NCBI GenBank assembly: GCA_013203465.1
Contig: JABMNR010000043.1
Span: 27,985 to 91,984 of the forward strand
Length of the DNA: 64,000 nt
Origin: Alphaproteobacteria bacterium
GTDB taxonomy: Bacteria > Pseudomonadota > Alphaproteobacteria > Thalassobaculales > Thalassobaculaceae
Reading direction: 5' to 3'
The notes beneath the pieces were generated by a model. That model was not told the DNA's origin and did not search any database. It saw nothing but the letters and a program-made list of their open reading frames with translations. Below are positions 47,985-56,988 of the stretch, piece after piece (position 1 is the stretch's first letter; the number at the start of each line of letters is the position of its first letter). The position numbers were made by a program, and so were the translations under genes.

Positions 47985-49301
47985 ATGGCCGAGCCATCGA
48001 TTTACGCTGAGAATTTCAAGACCGATCCCTATTGGTGGGACGCGGCACCACCGGACGCCGAGGGCGATGTGCCGCCGCCGGCGCGGGTCGACGTGGCGAT
48101 CGTCGGCAGCGGCTACACCGGCTTATCGGCGGCGCTAGAGCTGGCGCGTGGCGGCCGCGACGTGGTGGTGCTGGAGGCTCAGCGCTTCGGCGAGGGGGCG
48201 AGCACGCGCAACGGCGGCATGCTGTCGGGCGGCGTCAATGTCGGCAAGGGCGGGGATATCGAGCGGTTGTATGGTGCTGACCGGGTTACCGCCATGTTGG
48301 AGGAGGCGAGCGGGTCCTTCGCGCATCTGGAGGCGTTGATCGAGCGCGAGGGCATCGATTGCCGCTTCAAGAAAACCGGCCGGTTCGTCGGCGCGCATAC
48401 CCCGGCCGCCTACCGCGCCCAGGCCGACAGGCTCGATTTGTTGAACAGCGCCGCCGATGCGGACGCCCGCATGGTCCCGCGCGACCGCCAGCACGAGGAA
48501 ATCGCTACCGAATTCTACCACGGCGGCATGGTGGTCGAGCGGGCGGGCGGGTTGCACCCGGCGCTCTATCACAAGGGATTGCGAACCATCTGCCGGGCCG
48601 CCGGGGTCAAACTCGCGGCTCACACCGTGGTTCACGGGATCGAGGGAACCGAGGGCGACCTGACTGTGCAAACGTCACGCGGGGTGGTGCGCGCACGGCA
48701 GGTGGTGCTCGGAACCAACGGCTATACCGGCGCCGCAACTCCCTGGCATCGGCGCCGGGTGATCCCGGTGGCGAGCTACATCATCGCGACCGAGCCCTTG
48801 GGTGAGGCGCGGGTCAGGGAACTGTTCCCAACGCTTAGGGTGATCGCCGATACCAAACGGGTGCTCTACTATTTTCGGCCGTCGCCGGACGGCACGCGGG
48901 TGGTGTTTGGCGGCCGAGCGAGTTTCCGGTCGCGTACCGCGTTGGAGACCGCGCCGGTGCTGTACCGCTACATGCTCGGCGTCTTCCCGCAGATCGAGGG
49001 CGTGAGGATCACCCATGCCTGGAACGGCAATGTCGCTTTTACCTTCGATCGGGTGCCGCATATGGGCGACCGGGATGGGGTGCACTACGCGCTGGGCTGC
49101 AACGGCAGCGGTGTGGTGATGATGAGCCATCTTGGCCATCGCATCGCGCTGAAGATCCTTGGCAAGACCAACCGGCCGGGCGCATTCGACAATCTGCCAT
49201 TCGAGACGCGGCCGTTTTATCACGGTCATCCCTGGTTTCTGCCAACGGTCGGTGCCTGGTACCAAATGCGCGATTGGCTGGACCGGCGCTGGGCCGGGTG
49301 A
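47985..49301 (+). CDS. FAD-dependent oxidoreductase, gamma-glutamylputrescine oxidase (PuuB/OrdL)-like
   Basis: A 438-residue DAO-family flavoprotein. The N-terminal segment YWWDAAPP precedes the FAD motif VAIVGSGYTGLSAALEL (about 36-52). STRNGGMLSGG and a C-terminal GCNGSGVVMMSHLG are typical of the PuuB/OrdL branch, which oxidises amines or N-substituted amino acids with O2. It has no neighbouring puu genes, so the substrate is open. It shares a 185-bp spacer with the divergent Fe importer gene; the Fur sites there could touch both. Confidence 0.88.
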   Translation: MAEPSIYAENFKTDPYWWDAAPPDAEGDVPPPARVDVAIVGSGYTGLSAALELARGGRDVVVLEAQRFGEGASTRNGGMLSGGVNVGKGGDIERLYGADRVTAMLEEASGSFAHLEALIEREGIDCRFKKTGRFVGAHTPAAYRAQADRLDLLNSAADADARMVPRDRQHEEIATEFYHGGMVVERAGGLHPALYHKGLRTICRAAGVKLAAHTVVHGIEGTEGDLTVQTSRGVVRARQVVLGTNGYTGAATPWHRRRVIPVASYIIATEPLGEARVRELFPTLRVIADTKRVLYYFRPSPDGTRVVFGGRASFRSRTALETAPVLYRYMLGVFPQIEGVRITHAWNGNVAFTFDRVPHMGDRDGVHYALGCNGSGVVMMSHLGHRIALKILGKTNRPGAFDNLPFETRPFYHGHPWFLPTVGAWYQMRDWLDRRWAG

Positions 49302-49351
49302 GGTCATGAGGTGTTGCGCCGCAATCGTGGTCTGACCGCGCCGGAACCAGA

Positions 49352-49957
49352 CTAAGGCGGGCCCGGATCGAACGGCGAGACCAGGATGCGTTGGTGTGGC
49401 TCGTGGCTGGCATAGAGCACTTGCTTCCATTCGGTCAGATGCTGGGCAAGGTGGTCCAGGTCCGACTTCAACATCTCGAACTCGCGATTGAGCATTTCCT
49501 GCCACATGCCATGAATCCAGCGAATGCTCTCCGCCCCGGGTTTCAGGGTCATGGCCTTGATCTTGGTTGCTTCGATCCAGGCAAGGGCGTCGCGGCGAGC
49601 CGCCTTGGCGTCGTCGACCTTGGCCTTAAGCTTCTTGAGCACGGCGTCGGCCACCTCGGGGGAGAAGGTCTTGCAGTGCCGCCAGATGGCGCGAATGGTG
49701 TCGTAATCTTCCTGCGTCAACGTGTGCAGTGGCTTGCCAAAGTACGTAAATTCCAGATTCCGCACCGACATAGCGCCCGACAGGCGGGATATCCGTTCGA
49801 TCGGCGCGTTGCCGCCTGGTATTTTCGCGCAATCGGAGTCGTAGACTTGGATGCCGGCGGGTGGTTTGCTCTGAGCCGCCGCCGATCCGGCTCCTAAAAG
49901 CATGACCGTCAGGCCAAGCGCCGCAAGCACGCTGGACAAGGGATTTCGAGGCGCCAT
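49352..49957 (-). CDS. Exported hypothetical protein
   Basis: A 201-residue protein with a signal peptide (about 1-29, ending SAAAQ). The mature part starts GIQVYDSDCAKIPGG and holds helices rich in Trp, Lys and Asp, with a D-AKAARRDALAWIE segment and a charged C-terminal stretch. No family recognised. It is transcribed away from the gamma-glutamyltransferase gene and towards the flavoprotein gene, with 50 bp between their ends. The start ATG at 49957 begins the signal peptide; the open frame continues upstream to 50311 over the divergent gene, which is coincidental. Confidence 0.7.
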   Translation of the reverse strand: MAPRNPLSSVLAALGLTVMLLGAGSAAAQSKPPAGIQVYDSDCAKIPGGNAPIERISRLSGAMSVRNLEFTYFGKPLHTLTQEDYDTIRAIWRHCKTFSPEVADAVLKKLKAKVDDAKAARRDALAWIEATKIKAMTLKPGAESIRWIHGMWQEMLNREFEMLKSDLDHLAQHLTEWKQVLYASHEPHQRILVSPFDPGPP

Positions 49958-50058
49958 ACCGTTCCATCTCCTGTTATCCCGCCCCACTGTCTGTATACCA
50001 TGGATGAGGGCCCGCTCGAAGGCGTGACGAACGCCGTCAACCACGAAGGAGTGCGTCA

Positions 50059-51636
50059 ATGCCGTCCGTCTCATTGCCTGCCGCCTTTCCGATCGAAACC
50101 TGGCGGATCGCCAAGCCGCCGGTGCGTGGCGCCAAGGGGGTGGTTGCCGCCCAAAACGTCGAGGCCGCGACCGTCGGCGCAGCTGTGTTGTCGGCGGGCG
50201 GCAACGCGGTCGACGCGGCGGTGGCGACCGCCTTGGCGTTAACGGTCGCCGAACCGTGGATGAGCGGCCTCGGCGGCGGCGGCTTCGCCTTGGTGCACGA
50301 TGGCGACTCATCCCAGACCCACGCGGTCGATTTCGGCATGATCGCGCCCAAAGGGCTCGACCCCGCCACCTATCCGATCGTCAGCGGGCGGGATGCGCCG
50401 CCGGACTTGTTCGGCTGGCCGGCGGTGGTCGAGGATCGCAATCTTCAAGGCTATCACTCGATCGCCGTGCCGGGATCCTGCGCCGGCTACGCCACCATGC
50501 TGGAGCGGTTTGGCACCTGGTCCTGGGCGGACGCTATTGGCCCGGCGGTCGATCTGGCGGAACGCGGGCACCGCGTGACGTGGTGGACCACCCTGCAGGT
50601 GGCGGCGGAAGCCGGATGGCTGCGGCGGTATCCGGAGTCGGCGCGGATTTGGCTGCCAGACGGCCTGATTCCGGTGGCGACGGACGCCGCGCCCACGAAC
50701 AACTCCATGGGTGCCCTGGCGGCGACCCTCACCCGGTTGCGTGACGCCGGATGGCGGGATTTCTACGAGGGCGAAATCGCGGCCGCCCTGGTCGCCGATC
50801 TGAACGCTGGCGGCTCCACGGTGTCGATGGCCGATCTGGCGGCGTACGTCGTCCGGATCGTCGAGCCGATCACCCGGGCACGCGGCGATCACCACCTGCA
50901 TCTGCCACCGGGCTATACCGCCGGGCCGACCTTTGCCGGCGCACTCGGCCGCTTGCCCGATGGGTTCGGTCAAGCGGGCCCGGACGCCGTTGCCTATCGC
51001 GCCATGGCCGATGCGATGATCGAATCCTACAAGGTGCGGCTCGCCACCATGGGGCATGCGGGTGACGTTGGTGACCGGTCCTGCACGACGCACATCTCAG
51101 CGGTCGATGCCGATGGCACCATGGCGGTCATCACCACGACCTTGCTGTCACGTTTCGGCTCGCGGGTGGTCCTACCCGGCACCGGCATTCTGATGAACAA
51201 CGGGGTCAACTGGTTCGACCCGCGCCCGGGGGGCGCCAACTCGATCGCGCCGGGTCAGCGGCCGCTTTCCAATATGAGCCCGGCGCTCGCGACTCGCGAC
51301 GGTAAGGCTTGGTTCGGACTCGGCGCGTCGGGCGGCCGCAAGATCATGCCGGCGATCTTTCAGCTTGCCAGCTTCCTCGGGGTGATGGGCATGGACTTGG
51401 AGGCGGCTTTCCAGCAACCGCGGATCGACATCTCGCTGGTCGACCGGATCACGGCCGACGAGCGATTGGATCCGACGATCTTGGCCGCCCTTGCCACGGT
51501 GGCGTCGGTCGACACCGCAGCCGCCGTTGCATACCCGTCGGGTTGGGCGATCCCGAACGCGGTGATGCTCGACAACGACGGCCCATCCGGTGCCGCCCAT
51601 GTGTTTGGCCCCTTGAACGCGGCGGTCGGCGCTTGA
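50059..51636 (+). CDS. Gamma-glutamyltransferase family protein
   Basis: A 525-residue Ntn hydrolase that should self-cleave before Thr343 in CTTHISAVD to give large and small subunits. It would then cleave or transfer gamma-glutamyl groups of glutathione-like compounds. Other marks are GGNAVDAAVATALAL (48-62), GLGGGGFALVHD (70-81) and GPTFAGAL. No signal peptide is evident, so it may be cytoplasmic, unlike E. coli GGT; such members often act in acylase or catabolic routes. It is divergent from an exported hypothetical gene. Confidence 0.9.
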   Translation: MPSVSLPAAFPIETWRIAKPPVRGAKGVVAAQNVEAATVGAAVLSAGGNAVDAAVATALALTVAEPWMSGLGGGGFALVHDGDSSQTHAVDFGMIAPKGLDPATYPIVSGRDAPPDLFGWPAVVEDRNLQGYHSIAVPGSCAGYATMLERFGTWSWADAIGPAVDLAERGHRVTWWTTLQVAAEAGWLRRYPESARIWLPDGLIPVATDAAPTNNSMGALAATLTRLRDAGWRDFYEGEIAAALVADLNAGGSTVSMADLAAYVVRIVEPITRARGDHHLHLPPGYTAGPTFAGALGRLPDGFGQAGPDAVAYRAMADAMIESYKVRLATMGHAGDVGDRSCTTHISAVDADGTMAVITTTLLSRFGSRVVLPGTGILMNNGVNWFDPRPGGANSIAPGQRPLSNMSPALATRDGKAWFGLGASGGRKIMPAIFQLASFLGVMGMDLEAAFQQPRIDISLVDRITADERLDPTILAALATVASVDTAAAVAYPSGWAIPNAVMLDNDGPSGAAHVFGPLNAAVGA

Positions 51637-51658
51637 TTGCTGGATGCGGCCCGGGCGG

Positions 51659-52234
51659 TCAGTCCTTGAGTTTATCGGTTCTGTTTTCCGGGACCGCGAT
51701 CTTCTCGGCGTACACTAGGGCGAGCAATTGGTTGACCGTCCGTCCGTTGTCGGCGAGCGGCAAGAACAGTTTGTCCCACTTGACCGCGGCGGACCCATCG
51801 GGATACGGCGCGACCTCGTGCACCTCAATCGGCCCCCGGGCATTCACCGTCGCGTCGAGATGGCCGGCCAGGGCCCAAATATCGGTCGGCGACAGGGCGT
51901 CGTGAAGGTAGGCCCCGGCATGATCACCACCGGAGACGCGGGCCGCGTGGACTCCCAGCGTCACGAAGCGATAGGCGAGATCCTGATCCTTGCGCTCAAC
52001 ATCATACAGGATGAGGTGATCGTCCCACGGCCGCATCTCCAGGGGATCAAAGAGCTTCCAAGCTGGTAAACTTGAGCGCCCCGGCCGCTTGCTGGTCCAA
52101 AGCGCGCGCAGCTGGCGGATGTTTTCGGCGGCGAAGTCGACGTCGACCGGCGGTGCGTGTCGGGGTTTATGGGCGGGGGCGAAATACGGCGGCGGGGTGC
52201 GCGCGCGGGCCACATCGTTCTCCCTCGACACCAT
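51659..52234 (-). CDS. PAS_5-type PAS domain protein, co-transcribed with AmmeMemoRadiSam A/B
   Basis: A protein of about 191 residues. After a 40-residue polar start comes a PAS_5-like domain: IRQLRALWTSKRPGRSSLPAWKLFDPLEMRP, DDHLILYDVER, YRFVTLGVHAARVSGGDHAG and VHEVAPYPDGSAAVKWDKLFLPL. No output domain is present. It begins 2 bp after the stop of the MEMO-AMMECR1 fusion on the same strand, so the two are almost surely one transcript. It is a paralogue-like relative of the gene at 31727-32239. A sensory or regulatory role for the AmmeMemo system is inference. Confidence 0.78.
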   Translation of the reverse strand: MVSRENDVARARTPPPYFAPAHKPRHAPPVDVDFAAENIRQLRALWTSKRPGRSSLPAWKLFDPLEMRPWDDHLILYDVERKDQDLAYRFVTLGVHAARVSGGDHAGAYLHDALSPTDIWALAGHLDATVNARGPIEVHEVAPYPDGSAAVKWDKLFLPLADNGRTVNQLLALVYAEKIAVPENRTDKLKD

Positions 52235-52236
52235 GG

Positions 52237-53631
52237 TCAGGTGTTTTCCCGGAAGGTGCCGCCAAAGGTTTCCGTGGTGAACCGCGACACCTGGAGCGTA
52301 TCCGACCAATGGTCCCTTGGCAGGCCCGCCTTTCCTTTTAGGTGACTGACGAACCGGGATGCTTCGGGAATTCCGCTCCACACACTGGGCAGGAACAGCC
52401 CCCGGCGGCCGCCATCCTGGAGTATCAGGCCGTCCTGATCCGGGCGCACGGCGCGCACCAACTCAGCCTCGTCGGAAAACGTAATTGGGCGCGGCGTGCT
52501 GAGCAGCGATACCGACACGTCCATGCGCTCCGCTTCCTCGGTGGTCAACCGGCCGAAGCGGTGGTCGCTGAACGCCGCTTTCCACGCGTTGTCGATGACG
52601 TCGACCAGCAAGGATCGGTGCGCGATCACCGAGCCGATGCAGCCGCGCAGCTTGCCGTCCAGGGTTAGAGTCACGAAGCTGGCGCGCTTGGCGGTTAGGG
52701 CGGGCGATAGCTCGGTGCCGAGACCGACACGGGGAGCGCGCCCATGTTTCAAACCAAAGGTGACGCCATAGCGCGCGGCTTCGACTAGGCGGCGTTTATC
52801 CGTCTCGGCGAGCCGGGCACTTTCGGCGTATTCCATGGCGAAGGCGCCGTATCCGACCACGCGGTCGCGCCCGCCTTGGGTGTCGCCCGAGTTGCGTACG
52901 TCCAGGGCGGTGACCCTCAGATCCCGCTGTCGTGCCTGGTTCAACACTCCGGCCAGTGCCCGATGGCCGCAGGCGCCTTGACCGTTGATCTTGTCCGGGC
53001 GCAACAGCTCAATCCACCCGGTGGTGTCGGCATCGAGCCCGCGCGCGGTGTCGTAGTCATGAAAATGCGACAGGTCGGAAGAGACGACGATCAAGGTCTC
53101 CGGCCCACCCCATACGGCCTCTACCGCGCGGCCGACGAGGTCGGGCGTCGCGTCGCCGACCAGCAGCGGCACGATCTCAAAGGAGCTGAACAGGCGTTGC
53201 AGAAACGGGACATGGACCTCAAGGCTGTGCTCTTCGGCGAACGCGTGATCCCGCACCGCGACCTCAGGCAGCGCCAGCAGTCGGCGCAGTGACGACCAGT
53301 CGACCGGGACCGTGCCCAATGGTGTGGCCCAGGCGTCGGCACTGGTGACGGCGATCCCCTTGAAGCCAACCCGGTGGGCCGGGCCAATCAACACAACGCG
53401 GCGAACGACATCGGCGCGGGCGCGTAAGGGAGCGTAGGCGGTGCCCGCGATGAGGCCGGAAAACCCCCATCCGGCATGTGGCGCGACCAGCACCTTGGGC
53501 TCGACCTCGGCATCGGGCCGGGCGGCGGACAGACAATGTTCGACCATCTCGGCGCAGGCGTTATGCCCGTCGGGGTAGAACCGACCCGCCACCTCGGGCG
53601 GTCGGACTGTTGCGTTGGTTGCTGTCATCAT
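52237..53631 (-). CDS. AmmeMemoRadiSam system proteins B and A fused (MEMO1 + AMMECR1)
   Basis: A 464-residue fusion. The MEMO half (about 10-270) keeps the metal-site residues seen in MEMO1-type proteins: His52 (APHAGWGFSG), His86 (GPAHRVG), His189 (SSDLSHFHDY) and Cys221 (GQGACGHRAL). The AMMECR1 half (about 275-460) carries the invariant LRGCIGS (328-334). Usually these are two genes that travel with a radical-SAM enzyme; here the radical-SAM gene is divergent across only 52 bp. The system is widespread but its reaction is not established to my knowledge. Starts at 53631 or the adjacent ATG at 53628. Confidence 0.93.
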   Translation of the reverse strand: MMTATNATVRPPEVAGRFYPDGHNACAEMVEHCLSAARPDAEVEPKVLVAPHAGWGFSGLIAGTAYAPLRARADVVRRVVLIGPAHRVGFKGIAVTSADAWATPLGTVPVDWSSLRRLLALPEVAVRDHAFAEEHSLEVHVPFLQRLFSSFEIVPLLVGDATPDLVGRAVEAVWGGPETLIVVSSDLSHFHDYDTARGLDADTTGWIELLRPDKINGQGACGHRALAGVLNQARQRDLRVTALDVRNSGDTQGGRDRVVGYGAFAMEYAESARLAETDKRRLVEAARYGVTFGLKHGRAPRVGLGTELSPALTAKRASFVTLTLDGKLRGCIGSVIAHRSLLVDVIDNAWKAAFSDHRFGRLTTEEAERMDVSVSLLSTPRPITFSDEAELVRAVRPDQDGLILQDGGRRGLFLPSVWSGIPEASRFVSHLKGKAGLPRDHWSDTLQVSRFTTETFGGTFRENT

Positions 53632-53683
53632 GACCCTGAACGCTTATCATAGGGGATATGGCGCGCCAACCAAGAGAGACGGC

Positions 53684-54838
53684 ATGACCGACGGCACGAT
53701 GATCGAGACGCCTAGCTTGGGCGAGACCCCGCCACCGAAAACGGTTGGCAAGGGGCCGATCGTGCCGACCGAGCATTGGCGGATGCTGGAGGATGGGCGT
53801 GTCCAGTGCGAGATGTGCCCAAGGTTTTGCAAGCTGAAAGAGGGCGCGCGGGGGCTCTGTTTCGTGCGAGCACGACAGAATGACGCGATCGTCCTCACCA
53901 CCTACGGCCGGTCGAGCGGGTTCTGTATCGATCCGATCGAGAAGAAGCCGCTGAACCATTTCCTGCCGGGCACGCCGGTGCTGTCCTTTGGGACGGCGGG
54001 CTGCAACCTTGCCTGCAATTTTTGTCAGAATCACGACATCTCGAAGAGCCGCGAAATGGATCGCATGCAGGCCGAGGCGCAACCGGAAACGATCGCGCTG
54101 GTCGCCCGCAAGCTTGGCTGCCGGTCGGTCGCCTTCACCTACAACGATCCGGTGATTTTTCACGAGTACGCCACCGATATCGCCCAGGCTTGTCATGCGG
54201 TTGGGGTGAAGAGTGTCGCGGTGACCGCCGGCTATATCACCGACCGTGCGCGCGGCGGATTCTTCGAGCATATGGATGCCGCCAACGTTGACCTGAAAGC
54301 GTTCACCGAACGGTTCTACCGCGACACCACCAAGAGCCAGCTGCGCCCGGTTCTCGACACCTTGGAGTATCTGGTGCACGAGACCGATGTCTGGGTCGAG
54401 ATCACCAATCTGCTGATCCCCGGCGAGAACGACAGCGAAGCCGAGATCGAGGAAATGACCCAATGGGTGGTCGAACGTCTGGGCCCCGACGTGCCGATGC
54501 ATTTCTCGGCCTTCCACCCGGATTACCGCATGTTGGACAAGCAGCGCACGCCGTTCGCTACATTGGCCATGGCGCGGCGCATCGCCAAGAAAAACGGGGT
54601 GCGCCACGCCTATGTGGGCAACGCGCACGATCTCGGCCGTCAGTCGAGCTACTGCCACGTGTGCGGTGAGCGGACGATTGGGCGCGACTGGTACGAGCTG
54701 TCGGATTGGACCCTCGACCACCGAGGCGCTTGCACTGGCTGTGGCGCCGTCATGGCCGGGGTGTTCGATGGAGGCCCTGGAAACTGGGGACGAAAACGCT
54801 TGCCGGTGGACATGAATACATTTGTCGCCCGCCAGTGA
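53684..54838 (+). CDS. AmmeMemoRadiSam system radical SAM enzyme
   Basis: A 384-residue radical-SAM protein of the pyruvate-formate-lyase-activase-like class. The SAM cluster motif is Cys107-x3-Cys111-x2-Cys114 (GCNLACNFCQNHDIS). Before it are Cys42, Cys45, Cys49 and Cys59 (CEMCPRFCKL), and at the C-terminus a CHVCG plus CTGCG pair that looks like a zinc site or an extra cluster. This cysteine-rich layout is typical of the AmmeMemo partner. It is divergent from the fused A/B gene. The frame is open upstream to 53615, but the ATG at 53684 follows GAGAG. The product it makes or protein it modifies is unknown. Confidence 0.93.
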   Translation: MTDGTMIETPSLGETPPPKTVGKGPIVPTEHWRMLEDGRVQCEMCPRFCKLKEGARGLCFVRARQNDAIVLTTYGRSSGFCIDPIEKKPLNHFLPGTPVLSFGTAGCNLACNFCQNHDISKSREMDRMQAEAQPETIALVARKLGCRSVAFTYNDPVIFHEYATDIAQACHAVGVKSVAVTAGYITDRARGGFFEHMDAANVDLKAFTERFYRDTTKSQLRPVLDTLEYLVHETDVWVEITNLLIPGENDSEAEIEEMTQWVVERLGPDVPMHFSAFHPDYRMLDKQRTPFATLAMARRIAKKNGVRHAYVGNAHDLGRQSSYCHVCGERTIGRDWYELSDWTLDHRGACTGCGAVMAGVFDGGPGNWGRKRLPVDMNTFVARQ

Positions 54839-55087
54839 TATCGGCCTCTTTTCATGGGATTAAAAATTCTCACGTTTTTTTGCATCCATGCATCAGCGGC
54901 GTGGATGAAGGTGTTGGTTCGCCGGACCCCGACTATCGTCTATGCGGTGTGAGGGGAGCGCTTCGGTGTTCATCGCTTAAGCAGAAAATGCCGTTTCATT
55001 CCCTGCTATCAATTGGTTAACGGCCCAAGCGGCACGAGTCCTGCATCACTTTCCAGCGTCTACTAACACCACGATTAGGAGCGCGGG

Positions 55088-56146
55088 ATGATCGACGAAT
55101 GGGCGGAACGAATTCTCGTCGCGGGCGGTGCGCCGGAAAACGCGCGGTATGTCGAGGCGGTCAATCAACGTCTCGGCAAGGGTGCGGTTATATGGGTCGG
55201 CACCTCGGCGGAGGCGGTCGAGGTGCTGAGCGATCCGAACCATCGGTTTTCTCTCGCCCTGGTCGACCGCGCGTTGGCGCCGGAGCCCGCATACGACGTC
55301 TTTCGTTTCGTGCGCCGTAATCCCATCAGCCCCTACCCAGGATTAGCGGTTGGCATGATTGGCGACGTCATCACGGATAACGACGTTAATCGTGCCGCCG
55401 TCGCTGGCTGTGTGCTGATGATGCGCCGGCCGTTCGATCCGAATATTCTTCTCCAGGCGGTCAATCGATGGCCGATGGACCGCACTGATTTCTTGGTGAC
55501 GGGCGCCTATGTCGGACCGGACCGCCGTCGGCTTGCCCGGTTCGAGGCAATCGATCGCCGGCAGTTGGAGTTCGCGGTCGAGCAATCGATCGCCTCCACC
55601 GCACCGGACTATGACATTGTATCGGAGACCACGATGTTTCGCTTTAAGCGATTTCCGGTGCGCAACAAGGCGCTACCACCGCCCTTGGCGCTGCGTAATG
55701 GTCTTCGCCGGGTCAGTGTCGTGCCGGCTGTCGCGCATATCGGCGTCAAGAAGAAGGAAGCGCTGGGATTGCTGGGCACGCAGGCCGGTGCCATGAGCGA
55801 CGCCTTGCGCCGGCTGCAGGCCACGCTGGAGCCAGGCCCCCTAAAGCGCCTGAACGGGCAAGCGGCCCAGGCGACGCGGCTGTCGGCGCAGCGCGGCCTG
55901 TTGCTGATGGCCGCCGTTACCCGGTCGTTGGCGCAATACAGTGGCGGCGGCTATCGGATCGGCGAGAGGCTGGTCGGTTTCCTGCGCGCGCACCTTGACG
56001 GTGTCGATGCGGCGTTGCGGCACCGGATCATCGACGATGGTGGACCGGTCGGCCGCGAGATCATGGCCACCTTGAAGGCCGCCGAGCGGCGGTTCGCCGA
56101 CCCGGGCAACGAGGGCGCGGGATTGAGCCAAGCCGTCGGCGACTGA
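55088..56146 (+). CDS. Degenerate receiver-domain (CheY-like) protein of unknown function
   Basis: A 352-residue protein. The first 130 residues follow a response-regulator receiver fold (ILVAGGAPENARYVEAV, LALVDRAL, a V-M-R-R-PFDP ending). The switch region is altered: the usual lysine before PF is Arg, and the acidic pocket near residue 10 is missing, so phospho-signalling is doubtful. The remaining 220 residues are mostly helical with conserved-looking RFKRFP and a long amphipathic part. It stands just before the corrinoid module on the same strand, 121 bp away. A 250-bp gap upstream shows no gene. Function unknown. Confidence 0.7.
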   Translation: MIDEWAERILVAGGAPENARYVEAVNQRLGKGAVIWVGTSAEAVEVLSDPNHRFSLALVDRALAPEPAYDVFRFVRRNPISPYPGLAVGMIGDVITDNDVNRAAVAGCVLMMRRPFDPNILLQAVNRWPMDRTDFLVTGAYVGPDRRRLARFEAIDRRQLEFAVEQSIASTAPDYDIVSETTMFRFKRFPVRNKALPPPLALRNGLRRVSVVPAVAHIGVKKKEALGLLGTQAGAMSDALRRLQATLEPGPLKRLNGQAAQATRLSAQRGLLLMAAVTRSLAQYSGGGYRIGERLVGFLRAHLDGVDAALRHRIIDDGGPVGREIMATLKAAERRFADPGNEGAGLSQAVGD

Positions 56147-56267
56147 ACCCGGCGGCATGTCGTTCGCCCGACACGATTTGTCGCGGCGATGGCAGCGTAG
56201 TGCCTGATAGTGGTGTCTCTTCACCCTCTGAGATGCGGGCGTGCCCGCGCACGGTTGGGAGGCCCCC

Positions 56268-56981
56268 ATGGCCGAGGATGACGAGGACATCGTTCTTTCC
56301 GAGTTGGGCGACGACGAACTCGTCCAGCAGATGCACGACGACCTGTACGATGGTCTCAAGGAAGAGGTCACGGAAAGCGTCAACATCCTGCTCGGCCGTG
56401 GCTGGACGCCGTATGATGTTCTGACCAAGGCCCTGGTGGAGGGCATGCGGATCGTCGGTATCGACTTCCGCGATGGCATTCTGTTCGTGCCCGAAGTGCT
56501 GATGGCAGCCAATGCCATGAAGGCGGGTATGTTCATCTTACGGCCGTTGCTGGTCGAGACCGGCGCGCCGCGCGTCGGCAAGATGGTAATCGGTACCGTC
56601 AAGGGCGACATCCACGACATCGGCAAGAACCTAGTGTCGATGATGATGGAAGGTGCCGGCTTCGAGGTGATCGATCTCGGGATCAACAACCCGGTCGAGA
56701 ACTATCTGGCGGCGATCGAGGAACACCAGCCGGACATCCTGGGCATGTCGGCACTGCTGACCACGACCATGCCTTATATGAAAGTCGTGGTTGATACGAT
56801 GATCGAAAAGGGCATCCGCGACGACTACATCGTGCTGGTGGGCGGCGCGCCGCTGAACGAAGCATTCGCCGAAAATGTCGGTGCCGATGCTTATTGCCGC
56901 GACGCCGCGGTGGCGGTGGAAACAGCGACGGCGCTGATCGCCGAACGGCGCCGATCCAACTCCGAGGCGGCGGGAGAGTAG
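56268..56981 (+). CDS. Corrinoid (B12-binding) methyl-carrier protein
   Basis: A 237-residue MtbC/MttC-type protein. A helical cap domain (about 15-100) is followed by the cobalamin-binding Rossmann-like domain with Asp114-x-His116-x2-Gly119 (GDIHDIGKN), whose histidine binds cobalt base-off, and GMSALLTTTM plus GGAPLNEAFA contacts. It carries the methyl group between a donor-specific methyltransferase and tetrahydrofolate. GGGAGG lies 6 nt before the ATG. It opens the run of one-carbon genes that follows, 7 bp before the DUF1638 gene. The partner methyltransferase that loads it is not in this window. Confidence 0.94.
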   Translation: MAEDDEDIVLSELGDDELVQQMHDDLYDGLKEEVTESVNILLGRGWTPYDVLTKALVEGMRIVGIDFRDGILFVPEVLMAANAMKAGMFILRPLLVETGAPRVGKMVIGTVKGDIHDIGKNLVSMMMEGAGFEVIDLGINNPVENYLAAIEEHQPDILGMSALLTTTMPYMKVVVDTMIEKGIRDDYIVLVGGAPLNEAFAENVGADAYCRDAAVAVETATALIAERRRSNSEAAGE

Positions 56982-56988
56982 GGCGACC

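Noticed and set aside
54854..54952. Short frame in the 54839-55087 gap (about 32 aa, starting MGLKILTFF)
   Set aside because: No ribosome site, no codon bias and no recognisable family; the gap otherwise shows no gene.
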